From positions 1 to 64,000 of the forward strand of contig JAYZAS010000001.1 of assembly GCA_036339585.1 (NCBI GenBank): a stretch of 64,000 nt of DNA, read 5' to 3'. Below the pieces are notes generated by a model that saw only the letters and a program-made list of their open reading frames with translations, did not search any database and was not told the DNA's origin. Positions 36,224-45,593 of the stretch are shown one piece after another. The first letter of the stretch is position 1. Each line of letters opens with the position of its first letter. Source of the DNA: Pseudomonadota bacterium. Its GTDB lineage: Bacteria > Pseudomonadota > Alphaproteobacteria > UBA8366. The position numbers and the translations under genes were made by a program.

Positions 36224-37642
36224 TTAAACTTTATCGATCAAACATTCGCGATTACGAAGGTCTGGAGTTACTTCTTCATAAGCATGGCCTATACGGAATG
36301 CTTCTGCTTCTTCACCTGGAAGCGTTGTTATCTGTAAACTCATTGGCAATCCAAACACCGGATCATACCCAGTTGGCATGGTAAGCCCAGGGAAGCCCAC
36401 AAAATTCTGAAGGCCGACCAAATTTCTACCCAAACCAACGAAATCTACCTCTTTACCATTCACAGAAGCCATTTCGGTATTTATTGGTGCTGCTAAACAA
36501 GGATAGCCCGGCGTTAGGAGTGCGGAATACCCCTCCAAGAGGTCGACCATCAGCCGCCTCAAAGACCTGCGCCGTTCAACCGCCTTGATATATGTTCTAA
36601 GCGTTGTGCTTCGAGCATTCTCCAAACGATCTTGAAGTCGTTTGCCAAATCCAGATGAGTTTTCACCATACCGATCGCAATGAACACTGAAAAACTCTGC
36701 ATCAGCAATTGCACGTCGATGAGGATTTATTTCCGCAGCAAAGCTGCATGGAATTGTGTCAATCGTTGCCCCAAGGTCACGGAAAACTTCAACTGCTTTA
36801 TCAAAAGCATCGATAATCGGTTTGTCTACCTCTACGTCAATAAGGTCGGGGCAAACCGCTAGTTTTGCACCTTTTATACCCATATCAAGTTTCGCGCTAA
36901 AATCAGGCACAGGCAGGTCTATGCAAAAAGGATCAGCACGATCGAACCCCGCAATAGCTTGCAACAAAATGGCATTATCTTGAACCGTTCGCGTCAAGGG
37001 ACCCACATGGTCCAAGCTCGTAGCATTTGGAAAGACGCCACGGACGCTGACACGACCGTATGTGGGCTTAAGCCCGACCGTGCCACAAATAGCTGCTGGC
37101 CCTCTCACCGAACCACCAGTGTCGGTGCCAAGAGCACCTGGCACCATCTTAGCGGCAACCGCAGCACCAGAACCACCACTTGAACCTGAAGGAACACGGC
37201 TTGTATCCCACGGATTTCTGCATGCTCCATAGTGCGGATTGTTGGTGCAAGACTCCGCCGCGAATTCAGCGGTATTACATTTACCTATCATTATTGCGCC
37301 AGCATCCTGCAACCGCCTAACGCACTCTGCGTCGGCTGTAGGAACATTGTTGCTATAGAAACTCGATCCATGAGTAGTTAAAATTCCCTCACTATCAATA
37401 ATGTCCTTCACACCAATGGGTATTCCATGGAGTGGCCCTCTGCAATTTCCTAATGCTAGCTCATCCTCTGCGCGCTGCGCCTCAGAGCGAGCACGTTCAC
37501 TCGCAACGGTTATAAAAGCATTTAAAATAGGGTTGAGCCCATTAATTTGCTCTAAGAAAATTTCAGTCACCTCGACTGGTGATATTTCCCTCGAGGAAAT
37601 TTTTTCACTTAATTCGGCAATAGTTAAATTGAAAATCTCCAT
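36224..37642 (-). CDS. Amidase signature enzyme, copy 3
   Basis: 472 residues. Lys79 in IPIGVKDIIDSEG, the cis-Ser in GSSGGSGAAVAAK and the nucleophile in TDTGGSVRGPAAICG define the triad. This SVRGPA version is the GatA/allophanate-hydrolase-like class, unlike the SVIRP version of copies 1 and 2. No gatB or gatC lies nearby, so a tRNA amidotransferase is excluded and a catabolic amidase is likely. Its start is 26 bases after the stop of copy 4, in the same operon. Confidence 0.92.
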   Translation of the reverse strand: MEIFNLTIAELSEKISSREISPVEVTEIFLEQINGLNPILNAFITVASERARSEAQRAEDELALGNCRGPLHGIPIGVKDIIDSEGILTTHGSSFYSNNVPTADAECVRRLQDAGAIMIGKCNTAEFAAESCTNNPHYGACRNPWDTSRVPSGSSGGSGAAVAAKMVPGALGTDTGGSVRGPAAICGTVGLKPTYGRVSVRGVFPNATSLDHVGPLTRTVQDNAILLQAIAGFDRADPFCIDLPVPDFSAKLDMGIKGAKLAVCPDLIDVEVDKPIIDAFDKAVEVFRDLGATIDTIPCSFAAEINPHRRAIADAEFFSVHCDRYGENSSGFGKRLQDRLENARSTTLRTYIKAVERRRSLRRLMVDLLEGYSALLTPGYPCLAAPINTEMASVNGKEVDFVGLGRNLVGLQNFVGFPGLTMPTGYDPVFGLPMSLQITTLPGEEAEAFRIGHAYEEVTPDLRNRECLIDKV

Positions 37643-37668
37643 AACGCTGCAATGTCAACTTACCTTAT

Positions 37669-39312
37669 TTAGTCATTTGCTGGTTGAGCTACCATGATAG
37701 ATGCCGGCTCAGCATCACGTGTTAAATCCTTTCGCAGACGCTCTGTCATATCATAGATATAGGGTGCCGCCTCGTAAACCTCGTCCATCATTAAATCATC
37801 CAGCTCTAGTCCTGCACTTTCCACTGCAGCGGCGGCACGGACTTTTGTTCGTTCACCAACAGACGAAACATCCGGCTTCACTGGTATTACGCCTGTCGGT
37901 GGTTTTTTCATGCCCGGTTCGAGCTGAGGACGTGTGTTGCGCCAAGATGTGGATTTCTCAATGGCATAAGCAGCATTTAGCACAGTAGTTTCTGCAAATG
38001 GACGACCTGAAATCATTAGCGATACTGGCAAACCGTTGGGGTCAAAACCATTGCATATCGAAATAGACGGGCCACAAACAACATTGAATTGCACAGAGGC
38101 CTTTCCTCCAGTCCAATTGCTAATTGACCTATAAGCTGGAAACTCAGGTGCCGGACCTTGGCCCGCAGTTATCAAGACATCATATTTTTTATAAATGTCC
38201 TCCATCTCAGCTATCATGACCCGACGCAGCCGGCTTGCTTGCATGTAGTCAACTCCCGAAATAAGACACGCAGGAATAGTGCGACTTCGAAAGTCATGCC
38301 CGAAATCACCAGGCCGCTTTATTAAATCCGGATAATTGACAGAGAATATCTCGGATTCTCCCATTATCAGTTTTGTGATACGATATTCTTGTAGAGGCCT
38401 TACACGCACGTCAGACACGTTCGCACCTAAACTTTTAAAAACAGCAATACTCTCGTTCATTGCTTTAATTACTGTTTCCGGAAATTTATTTTCTTCCTCA
38501 TAAAATTGCCTTATCACGCCAACTCGCAAACCTTTTATATCGCCAGTCAATGCTGAACGGTAATCCGGGTAGGCTATTTTTACGCTAGCCGGATCCCCTA
38601 AGGGGTCGTAACTGACCATTCCCTGAAGTCCAATAGCTGCATCCTCAACATTCCATGCCATTGGTCCGGCGTGATCATAAGAATAAGAATTGGGTATAAT
38701 GCCTGACCGGCTTATTAATCCGTATGTTGGTTTTAAACCGACTATTCCGCAAAGCCCTGCGGGTCCTCTTATCGATCCACCGGTATCCGAACCGGTGGCG
38801 AGCGGGAACAGTCCGGCCGCTACACCACACCCCGATCCAGTTGAAGATCCGCCAGTAAACCGAGCGAGATCCCAAGGGTTGCGTGCGGGCGGCCAGGGTA
38901 AGTCCAATGAAGGACCACCATGTGCAAATTCGTGCGTCGCCAATTTACCAAGCAAAATACCGCCCGCTTGTTTCAAGTTGGCTACGGAGGTAGCATCTTT
39001 ATCCGGCACATTATTGATAAGTATTTTAGAGTGCGCTGTAGTTAAAATTCCCTTTGTGTCGTAAATATCTTTGAGGGCAAACGGAATACCGTGGAGCGGA
39101 CCTTTATATCGACCTGCAGTGATTTCTGTTTCGGCCACCTTTGCTTCGGCTCTCGCCTGATCACCGGTCACAAGAAGAAAGGCGTCTAAAATAGGGTTAA
39201 GACTCTCGATACGTGCCAGAAGGGCGTCCACGTATTCGACAGGCGATAATTTCTTCTCCTCAATTAATCGGCTGGCTTCACCTATGGATAGAAAGTGTAT
39301 TTCGTCAGACAT
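37669..39312 (-). CDS. Amidase signature enzyme, copy 4
   Basis: 547 residues, longer than the other copies because of a C-terminal extension of about 80 residues after the amidase fold (rich in helix, ending MTERLRKDLTRDAEP). Triad: Lys in IPFALKDIYDTKG, cis-Ser in FTGGSSTGSGCGV, nucleophile in SDTGGSIRGPAGLCG. It is the first gene of the three-amidase operon and is divergent from the gamma-glutamyltransferase gene about 100 bases away. A link to glutathione or gamma-glutamylamide breakdown is suggested by that neighbour only. Confidence 0.92.
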   Translation of the reverse strand: MSDEIHFLSIGEASRLIEEKKLSPVEYVDALLARIESLNPILDAFLLVTGDQARAEAKVAETEITAGRYKGPLHGIPFALKDIYDTKGILTTAHSKILINNVPDKDATSVANLKQAGGILLGKLATHEFAHGGPSLDLPWPPARNPWDLARFTGGSSTGSGCGVAAGLFPLATGSDTGGSIRGPAGLCGIVGLKPTYGLISRSGIIPNSYSYDHAGPMAWNVEDAAIGLQGMVSYDPLGDPASVKIAYPDYRSALTGDIKGLRVGVIRQFYEEENKFPETVIKAMNESIAVFKSLGANVSDVRVRPLQEYRITKLIMGESEIFSVNYPDLIKRPGDFGHDFRSRTIPACLISGVDYMQASRLRRVMIAEMEDIYKKYDVLITAGQGPAPEFPAYRSISNWTGGKASVQFNVVCGPSISICNGFDPNGLPVSLMISGRPFAETTVLNAAYAIEKSTSWRNTRPQLEPGMKKPPTGVIPVKPDVSSVGERTKVRAAAAVESAGLELDDLMMDEVYEAAPYIYDMTERLRKDLTRDAEPASIMVAQPAND

Positions 39313-39410
39313 ACAACGCTACTCCCTTAATATACATTTCTGTAATATTATCTCATTATTTCTAATTTCACCATCCAGTGTAACGATAAGAATCTAATCA
39401 GGAGGTTTTT

Positions 39411-41018
39411 ATGAAAGGTGTTGTTGTGTGCCCTCAACCGCGAGCTGCCGACGTGGGAGCAACGGTTTTGAGTGATGGAGGCACGGCATTCGATGCCGCA
39501 CTTGCGGCCGCATTTGCTCAAATGATTTGTGACCCGTTTATGTGCGGTATTGGTGGGATGGGAACATTACAATATTTCCGTGCCGCTACAGGTCAAAGTG
39601 GGATGATTGATTTTCACTCCACCGCAGGAGCTAACGTAACGTCGGACATGTGGATGAAAGATGTTAAAGGCCGTACAGAAGTATCTGGCTATTCACTATT
39701 TGATGATTTTCGATCTGAACTTGGTTATACGGCCATCATGACGCCGGGGACTCCAGCAGGGTTTGGCGTCTTTCATAAAAAATTATGTTCTCGCCCTTGG
39801 GCTGAGCTCCTTCAGCCCGCCATAGACTACGCCCGCAATGGACTTGTAATGACACCCTACACGAGGCGGGTATGGACCCGCTATCGAATGGAAGGAATTC
39901 CAGACGGCACCACCCGAATAAAAGCGACAGATGAATGTGCCCGCGTGTATCTTCATCCAGAAGGACGTCTTTATAATGAAGGTGAGCTTTTTAAACAACC
40001 TGACTATGCCGATACCTTAACGAGATTAGCAGAAGCAGGATACAAGGATTTTTATTCAGGGGACTTGGCCAAGGTTATTGCCGATGATCTAGAGAAAAAT
40101 GGTTCTTTTGTTACCCGTAACGATCTCGAAGGTTACTCACCATCTGTGTGTGAGCCACTTACGGGAACCTATAGAGGACTTACTGTTCGGTCCAATCCTC
40201 CGCCAGGAAGTGGTGCAACCATTATAGAAATGCTCCATATCCTTGATCATATTCCGCTCGCTAAGTACCCCCATACTAGCGCTCATCATTTAGATTTTAT
40301 CGCAAGAGCTATGGCCGCGGCACATCATGATCGCAACAACCACCTTGGTGATCCAATATTCACGGAAACACCTACCGACATGCTAATTTCCAAAAAGCGT
40401 GCAAAGCAATGGGTAGAAGAGTTAAAAAATGGGGTTAACCCTCAAACAGGCATGGAAGAACCACCATCTTGCACAACTCATCTCTGCGTTTATGACGCAG
40501 ATGGAAATGCAGTTGCTGTTACTCATACGCTTGGCACCAGTTCTGGTGTAACAACACCGGGCTTAGGCTTCACCTATAATAATTCCATGAAGTTATTCGA
40601 CCCCATGCCGGGAAATAGAAATTCAATTGCGCCAGGAAAAGCAAGAACCACGGGTATGGTGCCAACAATGATATTTAAAGATGGGAGGCCTATTCTAATT
40701 GCGGGTGCTCCAGGAGGCAGCGTAATAATTAGTGCAGTTCTTCAATCGATTATAAATGTTATAGATTTCAATATGTCTCCGGTAGAGGCAGTAACGGTGC
40801 CTCGTATCCATTGTGAGGGTAATGGCATACATGCAGAGGCGACCATTCCGACATTTGTAATTTCGGAGCTTGAGAGGATGGGCCATTCTGTGACCCACAA
40901 ACCAGAAAGTTTCGCTATGGATATGTCAATGGCACATGTAATTAGTATCGATGAAAACGGCAGGGCAAGAGGTGGTGCTGATCCACGAGCTGGCGGTGGC
41001 GTTGCATACGCATTTTAA
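39411..41018 (+). CDS. Gamma-glutamyltransferase-like N-terminal nucleophile hydrolase
   Basis: 535 residues of the GGT family. The autocleavage site and catalytic Thr lie at SCTTHLCVYDADG (Thr355 by alignment to TTH of GGT), splitting the chain into large and small subunits. GIGGMGTLQYF and RSNPPPGSGAT (about 260-270) are standard; GAPGGSVIISAVLQ near the C-terminus binds substrate. No signal peptide is present, unlike periplasmic GGT, so it should act in the cytoplasm; related enzymes include cephalosporin acylases and OpgA-like proteins. SD AGGAGG precedes ATG 39411. Confidence 0.9.
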   Translation: MKGVVVCPQPRAADVGATVLSDGGTAFDAALAAAFAQMICDPFMCGIGGMGTLQYFRAATGQSGMIDFHSTAGANVTSDMWMKDVKGRTEVSGYSLFDDFRSELGYTAIMTPGTPAGFGVFHKKLCSRPWAELLQPAIDYARNGLVMTPYTRRVWTRYRMEGIPDGTTRIKATDECARVYLHPEGRLYNEGELFKQPDYADTLTRLAEAGYKDFYSGDLAKVIADDLEKNGSFVTRNDLEGYSPSVCEPLTGTYRGLTVRSNPPPGSGATIIEMLHILDHIPLAKYPHTSAHHLDFIARAMAAAHHDRNNHLGDPIFTETPTDMLISKKRAKQWVEELKNGVNPQTGMEEPPSCTTHLCVYDADGNAVAVTHTLGTSSGVTTPGLGFTYNNSMKLFDPMPGNRNSIAPGKARTTGMVPTMIFKDGRPILIAGAPGGSVIISAVLQSIINVIDFNMSPVEAVTVPRIHCEGNGIHAEATIPTFVISELERMGHSVTHKPESFAMDMSMAHVISIDENGRARGGADPRAGGGVAYAF

Positions 41019-41022
41019 AATG

Positions 41023-41050
41023 AAGTCCCGATGACTTCGGTTTTGTTTTC
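41023..41050 (+). terminator. Intrinsic terminator after gamma-glutamyltransferase gene
   Basis: A 6-bp stem (41023-41028 with 41034-41039) closing a 5-base loop, then GGTTTTGTTTT. It starts four bases past the stop codon and fits a factor-independent terminator. Confidence 0.65.
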
Positions 41051-41198
41051 GATTTATCTACAATTGAAATTCTTGCTATTTATAAAGTAATGTACGAAGT
41101 TTTTTTGACAGATAAATAAGCTTTTTTTTCACTAAACCATTTGAGTTTGATTTAAATGCGCCGGAATTCTGCGTTCCAGTTATTAATCATCTGTGGCG

Positions 41199-41936
41199 TT
41201 AATTACCTTTAAGCTCGGGAAGGGTTTGAAAAGCATCACGCAGTGCCAGAGACCAGCTGTTTGTAATATTTAGAAAATTTGAATCATCGACATCGATTCT
41301 CCTATGATGGGTAAAAGCCAAGGTGTCACCTCTGACTACAGCTATATCTAATGGCATACCGACAGATAAATTACTCCTCAACGTAGAGTCCATTGAGACC
41401 ATTGCAGCCTTGATAGCATCCTTCAAAGGTGTGTTAATGGTCAGCACTCGATCCAAAATTGGTTTGCCATATTTGTGCTCGCCAATCTGAAAATATGGAG
41501 TATCAGGGGTAGCTTCAATAAAGTTTCCAGCCGAATAAATTTGAAAAAGCCGATGCCGACCACCTAACCGCTGACCGCCCACTATTAATGTCGCACTGGA
41601 AGCCTCACCATGCGCCTCAAGGTCCTCACTATGACTTTGTTGAATACCTTTCATTTCTTTACCCACAAGTTGAGCGACCCTAAACATAGTGTCTGCATTA
41701 AGAATGCACTCAACATCATCAGTTTGTGAACGTTGAATATTTTGATTTAATCGAGTTATGACACCTTGTGTAATTGATAGGTTACCCGAGGCCATTATCG
41801 CAATTGCGCGTTTTCCCCTGATAGACCAAGTAAACATCTTCCGAAACCGTGCAATATTATCGACACCGGCATTGGTTCGCGTGTCCGATAGAAATACCAA
41901 ACCATCTGAAATTTTTATGCCGACGCAATACGTCAT
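41199..41936 (-). CDS. Anbu-type proteasome-like peptidase
   Basis: 245 residues of the Anbu (HslV-related) family. The N-terminal MTYCVGIKISDGLVFLSDTR places Thr2 as the nucleophile after Met removal, and Lys33 in ARFRKMFTW is the matching active-site base; ASSATLIVGGQRLGG and KAAMVSMDSTLRSN are further family segments. Anbu forms a self-compartmentalised ring whose substrate is debated. It is the last gene of the conserved four-gene set here (ATP-grasp, alpha-E, transglutaminase-like, Anbu), in that transcriptional order. Confidence 0.95.
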   Translation of the reverse strand: MTYCVGIKISDGLVFLSDTRTNAGVDNIARFRKMFTWSIRGKRAIAIMASGNLSITQGVITRLNQNIQRSQTDDVECILNADTMFRVAQLVGKEMKGIQQSHSEDLEAHGEASSATLIVGGQRLGGRHRLFQIYSAGNFIEATPDTPYFQIGEHKYGKPILDRVLTINTPLKDAIKAAMVSMDSTLRSNLSVGMPLDIAVVRGDTLAFTHHRRIDVDDSNFLNITNSWSLALRDAFQTLPELKGN

Positions 41937-41951
41937 ATCTTACCACCTGTT

Positions 41952-42758
41952 TTATTGGGATACGCAGTCAACACTAACTTCCACATCCATAGTCTCTGTA
42001 CAATTGCCCACCAATATTCCGCTTATTGGTGCTGCATCATTTGCGTCAAACCCTGATGTCAAACGTACATAATGATCGGTCGGGCACACTTGATTGGATG
42101 GGTCGAAGCCAACCCAACCAAGCCCATCTATTTGTAATTCTGCCCATGCATGGGTTTCCCTTGACTCATCCTTTCTATCGGGTTCAAACAAATAACCAAC
42201 CACATAACGAGCAGGAACGCCAATTTCCCTCGCTATACTTATCATTAAATGAGTGTGGTCCTGGCAGACCCCCGCCCCATTTTTGAGCACATCAGCCGCC
42301 GTGGTCGCCGTGTCAGTTTTGCCAGGCAAATATAGTATTCTGTCGGAAATTATATTGGATAATGCATGGGCCATTTCTAGCGAAGCCTTTGACGGCAATC
42401 CTAGCGCCAATTTGCGAATGGCCTCATCAGGCTGTGTCAAGTGAGTTTGGCGAAGAAAAATTTCGCTAGGTACTTTTCTTTCTGAAACACAAACGACACC
42501 AGAATTGTCCTTTACCTCAAAAATACCCTCCGCGGTTAGCTCAAGGGGTGTCTCAGGCTCATAAACAAGCCAAATAGCCTCGCCTTCGCCGAAAGCGTTT
42601 TCAAATTGCTTATTGATGACCTCCCCATTTACTTTGATAGCCCAATGTTGAACTTTCTGTGCAGGCAGATTTCTCGGAAACATCTTCAGTCGCAACCCGA
42701 CCCTGTAAGGGTCAACCTCATATTCATATGTTGTTCGATGTTTAATAGTTAACAGCAT
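41952..42758 (-). CDS. Transglutaminase-like cysteine protein of the Anbu operon
   Basis: 268 residues: an N-terminal bacterial transglutaminase-like N domain (TIKHRTTYEYEVDPYRVGLRLKM-type opening) followed by the papain-like transglutaminase core. The catalytic triad can be read as Cys in GAGVCQDHTHLM, His in ETHAWAELQ and Asp in VGFDPSN. It overlaps the alpha-E gene by 17 bases. In this operon it is thought to process or make a peptide substrate connected to Anbu and ATP-grasp; the exact reaction is unproven. Confidence 0.93.
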   Translation of the reverse strand: MLLTIKHRTTYEYEVDPYRVGLRLKMFPRNLPAQKVQHWAIKVNGEVINKQFENAFGEGEAIWLVYEPETPLELTAEGIFEVKDNSGVVCVSERKVPSEIFLRQTHLTQPDEAIRKLALGLPSKASLEMAHALSNIISDRILYLPGKTDTATTAADVLKNGAGVCQDHTHLMISIAREIGVPARYVVGYLFEPDRKDESRETHAWAELQIDGLGWVGFDPSNQVCPTDHYVRLTSGFDANDAAPISGILVGNCTETMDVEVSVDCVSQ

Positions 42759-43695
42759 GGGAGGGTTCGAAATAATATGAATGTGAGATTGCAGAATTCA
42801 AACGATCAGTGTGTGCAATTGCATCGACTATAAATTCGTGCAGTCCATCTCGGAAGATTTCCCCCATCCCCACTTCTGCCATTTTTGAAATCATCTCCTG
42901 CGCAATATCATAACAATGGTCTGAGTAACCTGAGCCATTATGCAATAACGACAAGAAATGCCCCAATTGTTGATAACAAAAATTAACTGACCTAGGGAAA
43001 GAACGATTCAATACGAGAAAATCCGCTATCCGCCATGGACTGAAATCACCACGATAGACCCACTGATATGCCCGCGTTGCCGACAATGCATGCAAGATAC
43101 TTGTCCATTGGTGGTGATCACGGCCACCGCCTATCTTGTCAATTTCTGGCAAAAGGACGTAATACTTTATGTCCAAAAGCCTCAATGTCATATCAGCACG
43201 CTCTAAGGCGCCACCGATCCTTAAAAAATTGTACCCATCATCGCGTATCATACCGGTTTCCGCAGCTCCTCTAAATACAGATGAATGTTGCTTGACCCAA
43301 TCGAGGAGACTTGGAAGATCTCTTTGAACGGAGACCCCATCTATGTTTGACAGACGCCCCCACCCATCATTGAGTGCCTCCCACATTTCTTGAGTAATTG
43401 CTGACCTGACATTTCGACCATTATTGCGCGCACTCTTCAAGCAGCTTGCGATGGATGAAGGATTTTCAAGATTCAGCATCAACTCATTAATAACTTCAGC
43501 CTCATTAACACGACGATCTGATAAATGGTATCTATGCGCTTGTGCCGCTATCAAAATAGAACGCCACTCCTCTCGACCAGCAAATGTTGGTAGCATTGCC
43601 ATGCGGCAACCCATTTCAATGAGACGAGCCATAGACTCTGCTCTCTCTATGTATCGAGCAATCCAAAATAAATTCTCTGCTGTTCTGCTAAGCAT
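42742..43695 (-). CDS. Alpha-E domain protein of the Anbu operon
   Basis: 317 residues, almost all helix. MLSRTAENLFWIARYIERAE is the family opening, and RAYQWVYRGDFSPWRIADFLVLN with NRSFPRSVNFCY the conserved central signature. Alpha-E domain proteins are encoded next to circularly permuted ATP-grasp enzymes and probably assist a peptide ligase. Its gene begins six bases after the ATP-grasp stop and overlaps the transglutaminase-like gene. Confidence 0.93.
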   Translation of the reverse strand: MLSRTAENLFWIARYIERAESMARLIEMGCRMAMLPTFAGREEWRSILIAAQAHRYHLSDRRVNEAEVINELMLNLENPSSIASCLKSARNNGRNVRSAITQEMWEALNDGWGRLSNIDGVSVQRDLPSLLDWVKQHSSVFRGAAETGMIRDDGYNFLRIGGALERADMTLRLLDIKYYVLLPEIDKIGGGRDHHQWTSILHALSATRAYQWVYRGDFSPWRIADFLVLNRSFPRSVNFCYQQLGHFLSLLHNGSGYSDHCYDIAQEMISKMAEVGMGEIFRDGLHEFIVDAIAHTDRLNSAISHSYYFEPSHAVNY

Positions 43696-43701
43696 TGTTC
43701 C

Positions 43702-45126
43702 TTACCGAAAGCCAAATTTATTGTCAGCCAAAACCCATGTGTCCTTAACTCCACCACCCTGACTCGAATTTACCACTAATGAGCCCTCCGTAAGAGCAAC
43801 CCGAGTCAACCCACCAGCCACAAGCCTTTCTTTTTCCCCAATAAGACAAAACGGGCGAAAATCTACGTGGCGACCTGAAAGGGCGTCGCCACAAAGTGTG
43901 CCCAGAGTTGATAATGCAAGTGTTGGCTGCGCAATAAAATTGGATGGGTTGTCACGAATACGTGCAGAATAATCTGCTAATGCGGCCTTAGTCGCTGCAG
44001 GACCAATCAACATTCCATATCCACCGGAAGCATGCACTTCCTTAACCACAAGTTCACTCAGGTTATCAAGAACAAAGGCGCAATCGTCTGCCACTCCACA
44101 TAGCCAGGTCTTCACATTTTTCAGAATTGGTTTCTGGCCAAGATAAAACTCAATCATTTTTGGAACGAAAGCGTAAACGGCTTTATCATCAGCAACTCCA
44201 GCGCCTGGTGCCGAACAAAGAGTTACATTTCCATGCCGGTAAGCGTCAAAAAGCCCAATTACTCCTAAAAGACTATCGGGTCGAAAAAACAATGGATCTA
44301 AAAACCTATCGTCTACGCGACGATATATAACGTCAACCCTCTTTGGACCTAAGGTTGTTCGCATCCAAACCACTCGGTCCTCGACAAATAGATCCTGTGC
44401 CTCAACTAGGTCAATACCCATTTGGTCTGCTAAATAAGAATGCTCATAAAAAGCGGAATTATGCATCCCGGGCGTTAATATTACTACATTTGGGTCCTCC
44501 GAAGCATTACTCGGCGCGAGCTCAAGCAAGGTTTTCCTCAATCCATCAGGATATTGGTCTACGGGTTCGATGCTTATTTTTGAAAAGAGATCGGGAAACA
44601 TTCGCATCATAATTTCGCGATTGTCCATCATATAGCTAACGCCAGAAGGAATGCGACAGTTATCTTCTAACACATAAAAGTCGTTTACACCTGTTCGAAC
44701 CAAATCAATTCCAGTTATTGGGCTGTAAATGCCGTGTGGCGGATCTACTGATACCATTTCTGGAATGAAACTTTCATTTTGATAGACCAATCTCGTAGGG
44801 ACCACACCAGCGCGTAAAATTTCACCACGATGATAGATATCAAATAGAAAAGCGTTTAGGGCTCGAGAACGCTGGATAATCCCGGCAGATAGAAATCTCC
44901 ACTCCTCGGCATCATAAATACGCGGTATGACGTCAAAGGGGATCAAGCGCTCGGGATCTCCACCATCAGAATAGACAGAAAATGTGACCCCTAACCTCTG
45001 AAAAATAGTTTCGGCTTCCTCACTGCGCTGTCGTAAAAAATCTATGCCAACTTTTTCAATCCACTTTGATAGGACCTTGTAAGGAGGTCTGACAACACCC
45101 TTGTCGGTGGACATCTCATCAAACAA
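43702..45126 (-). CDS. Circularly permuted ATP-grasp type 2 protein of the Anbu operon
   Basis: 474 residues of the CP_ATPgrasp_2 family. Indicative segments are EAEWRFLSAGIIQRSRALNAFLFDIY-like (read in parts), the DNCRIPSGVSYMMDNREIM signature around 155-173, VILTPGMHNSAFYEHSYLADQ, and KEVHASGGYGMLIGP carrying the ATP-grasp nucleotide loop. It should ligate a carboxylate to an amine, making a peptide-like product. First gene of the operon. The three bases preceding ATG 45126 lack a strong ribosome binding site; ATG 45114 is an alternative. Confidence 0.93.
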   Translation of the reverse strand: MFDEMSTDKGVVRPPYKVLSKWIEKVGIDFLRQRSEEAETIFQRLGVTFSVYSDGGDPERLIPFDVIPRIYDAEEWRFLSAGIIQRSRALNAFLFDIYHRGEILRAGVVPTRLVYQNESFIPEMVSVDPPHGIYSPITGIDLVRTGVNDFYVLEDNCRIPSGVSYMMDNREIMMRMFPDLFSKISIEPVDQYPDGLRKTLLELAPSNASEDPNVVILTPGMHNSAFYEHSYLADQMGIDLVEAQDLFVEDRVVWMRTTLGPKRVDVIYRRVDDRFLDPLFFRPDSLLGVIGLFDAYRHGNVTLCSAPGAGVADDKAVYAFVPKMIEFYLGQKPILKNVKTWLCGVADDCAFVLDNLSELVVKEVHASGGYGMLIGPAATKAALADYSARIRDNPSNFIAQPTLALSTLGTLCGDALSGRHVDFRPFCLIGEKERLVAGGLTRVALTEGSLVVNSSQGGGVKDTWVLADNKFGFR

Positions 45127-45593
45127 TTGAGGCCCCTATTCTTACGCTTGAATCAAAAATCTCAGTAAACCACGCTTTGCCAAGTGCACTATCTATGCCG
45201 TTTGCTAACCCTCTGTAGAATATAACCTATTTAAAGGGAAAGAACTATTCAACGCCTATATTTTGTGCTCTGCCAAAATTTTGTGACTATTTATGATGCA
45301 GTCTATGTTACAGTTACAACTCGATGGGCAGCCCTAAACCGCAGTCAAGGCTCTACACATAAATTGCTTTTGAAGGATACAGATCTGCTGCAGACAGTCA
45401 ATTGCAAGTAACAGGCTCAACCGATACGAACCAGTGGGCAACAACGATACACAGCAGCAAAAAGTGAAGTTAGTGCGATAAGCTTGATGGTTATCTAAAT
45501 CGGGTTTTCCCCACCCACGTTTTTATTTACGGAACTAGCGGCAAATGGCTCACACACTCCGGTAGATGCACAAATGAAACAGACTAGTAATTT
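45127..45593. other. Intergenic region between Anbu operon and DUF3604 gene
   Basis: About 467 bases upstream of the Anbu operon and downstream of DUF3604. It must hold the Anbu promoter. No open frame, RNA gene or hairpin of note was recognised. Confidence 0.5.
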
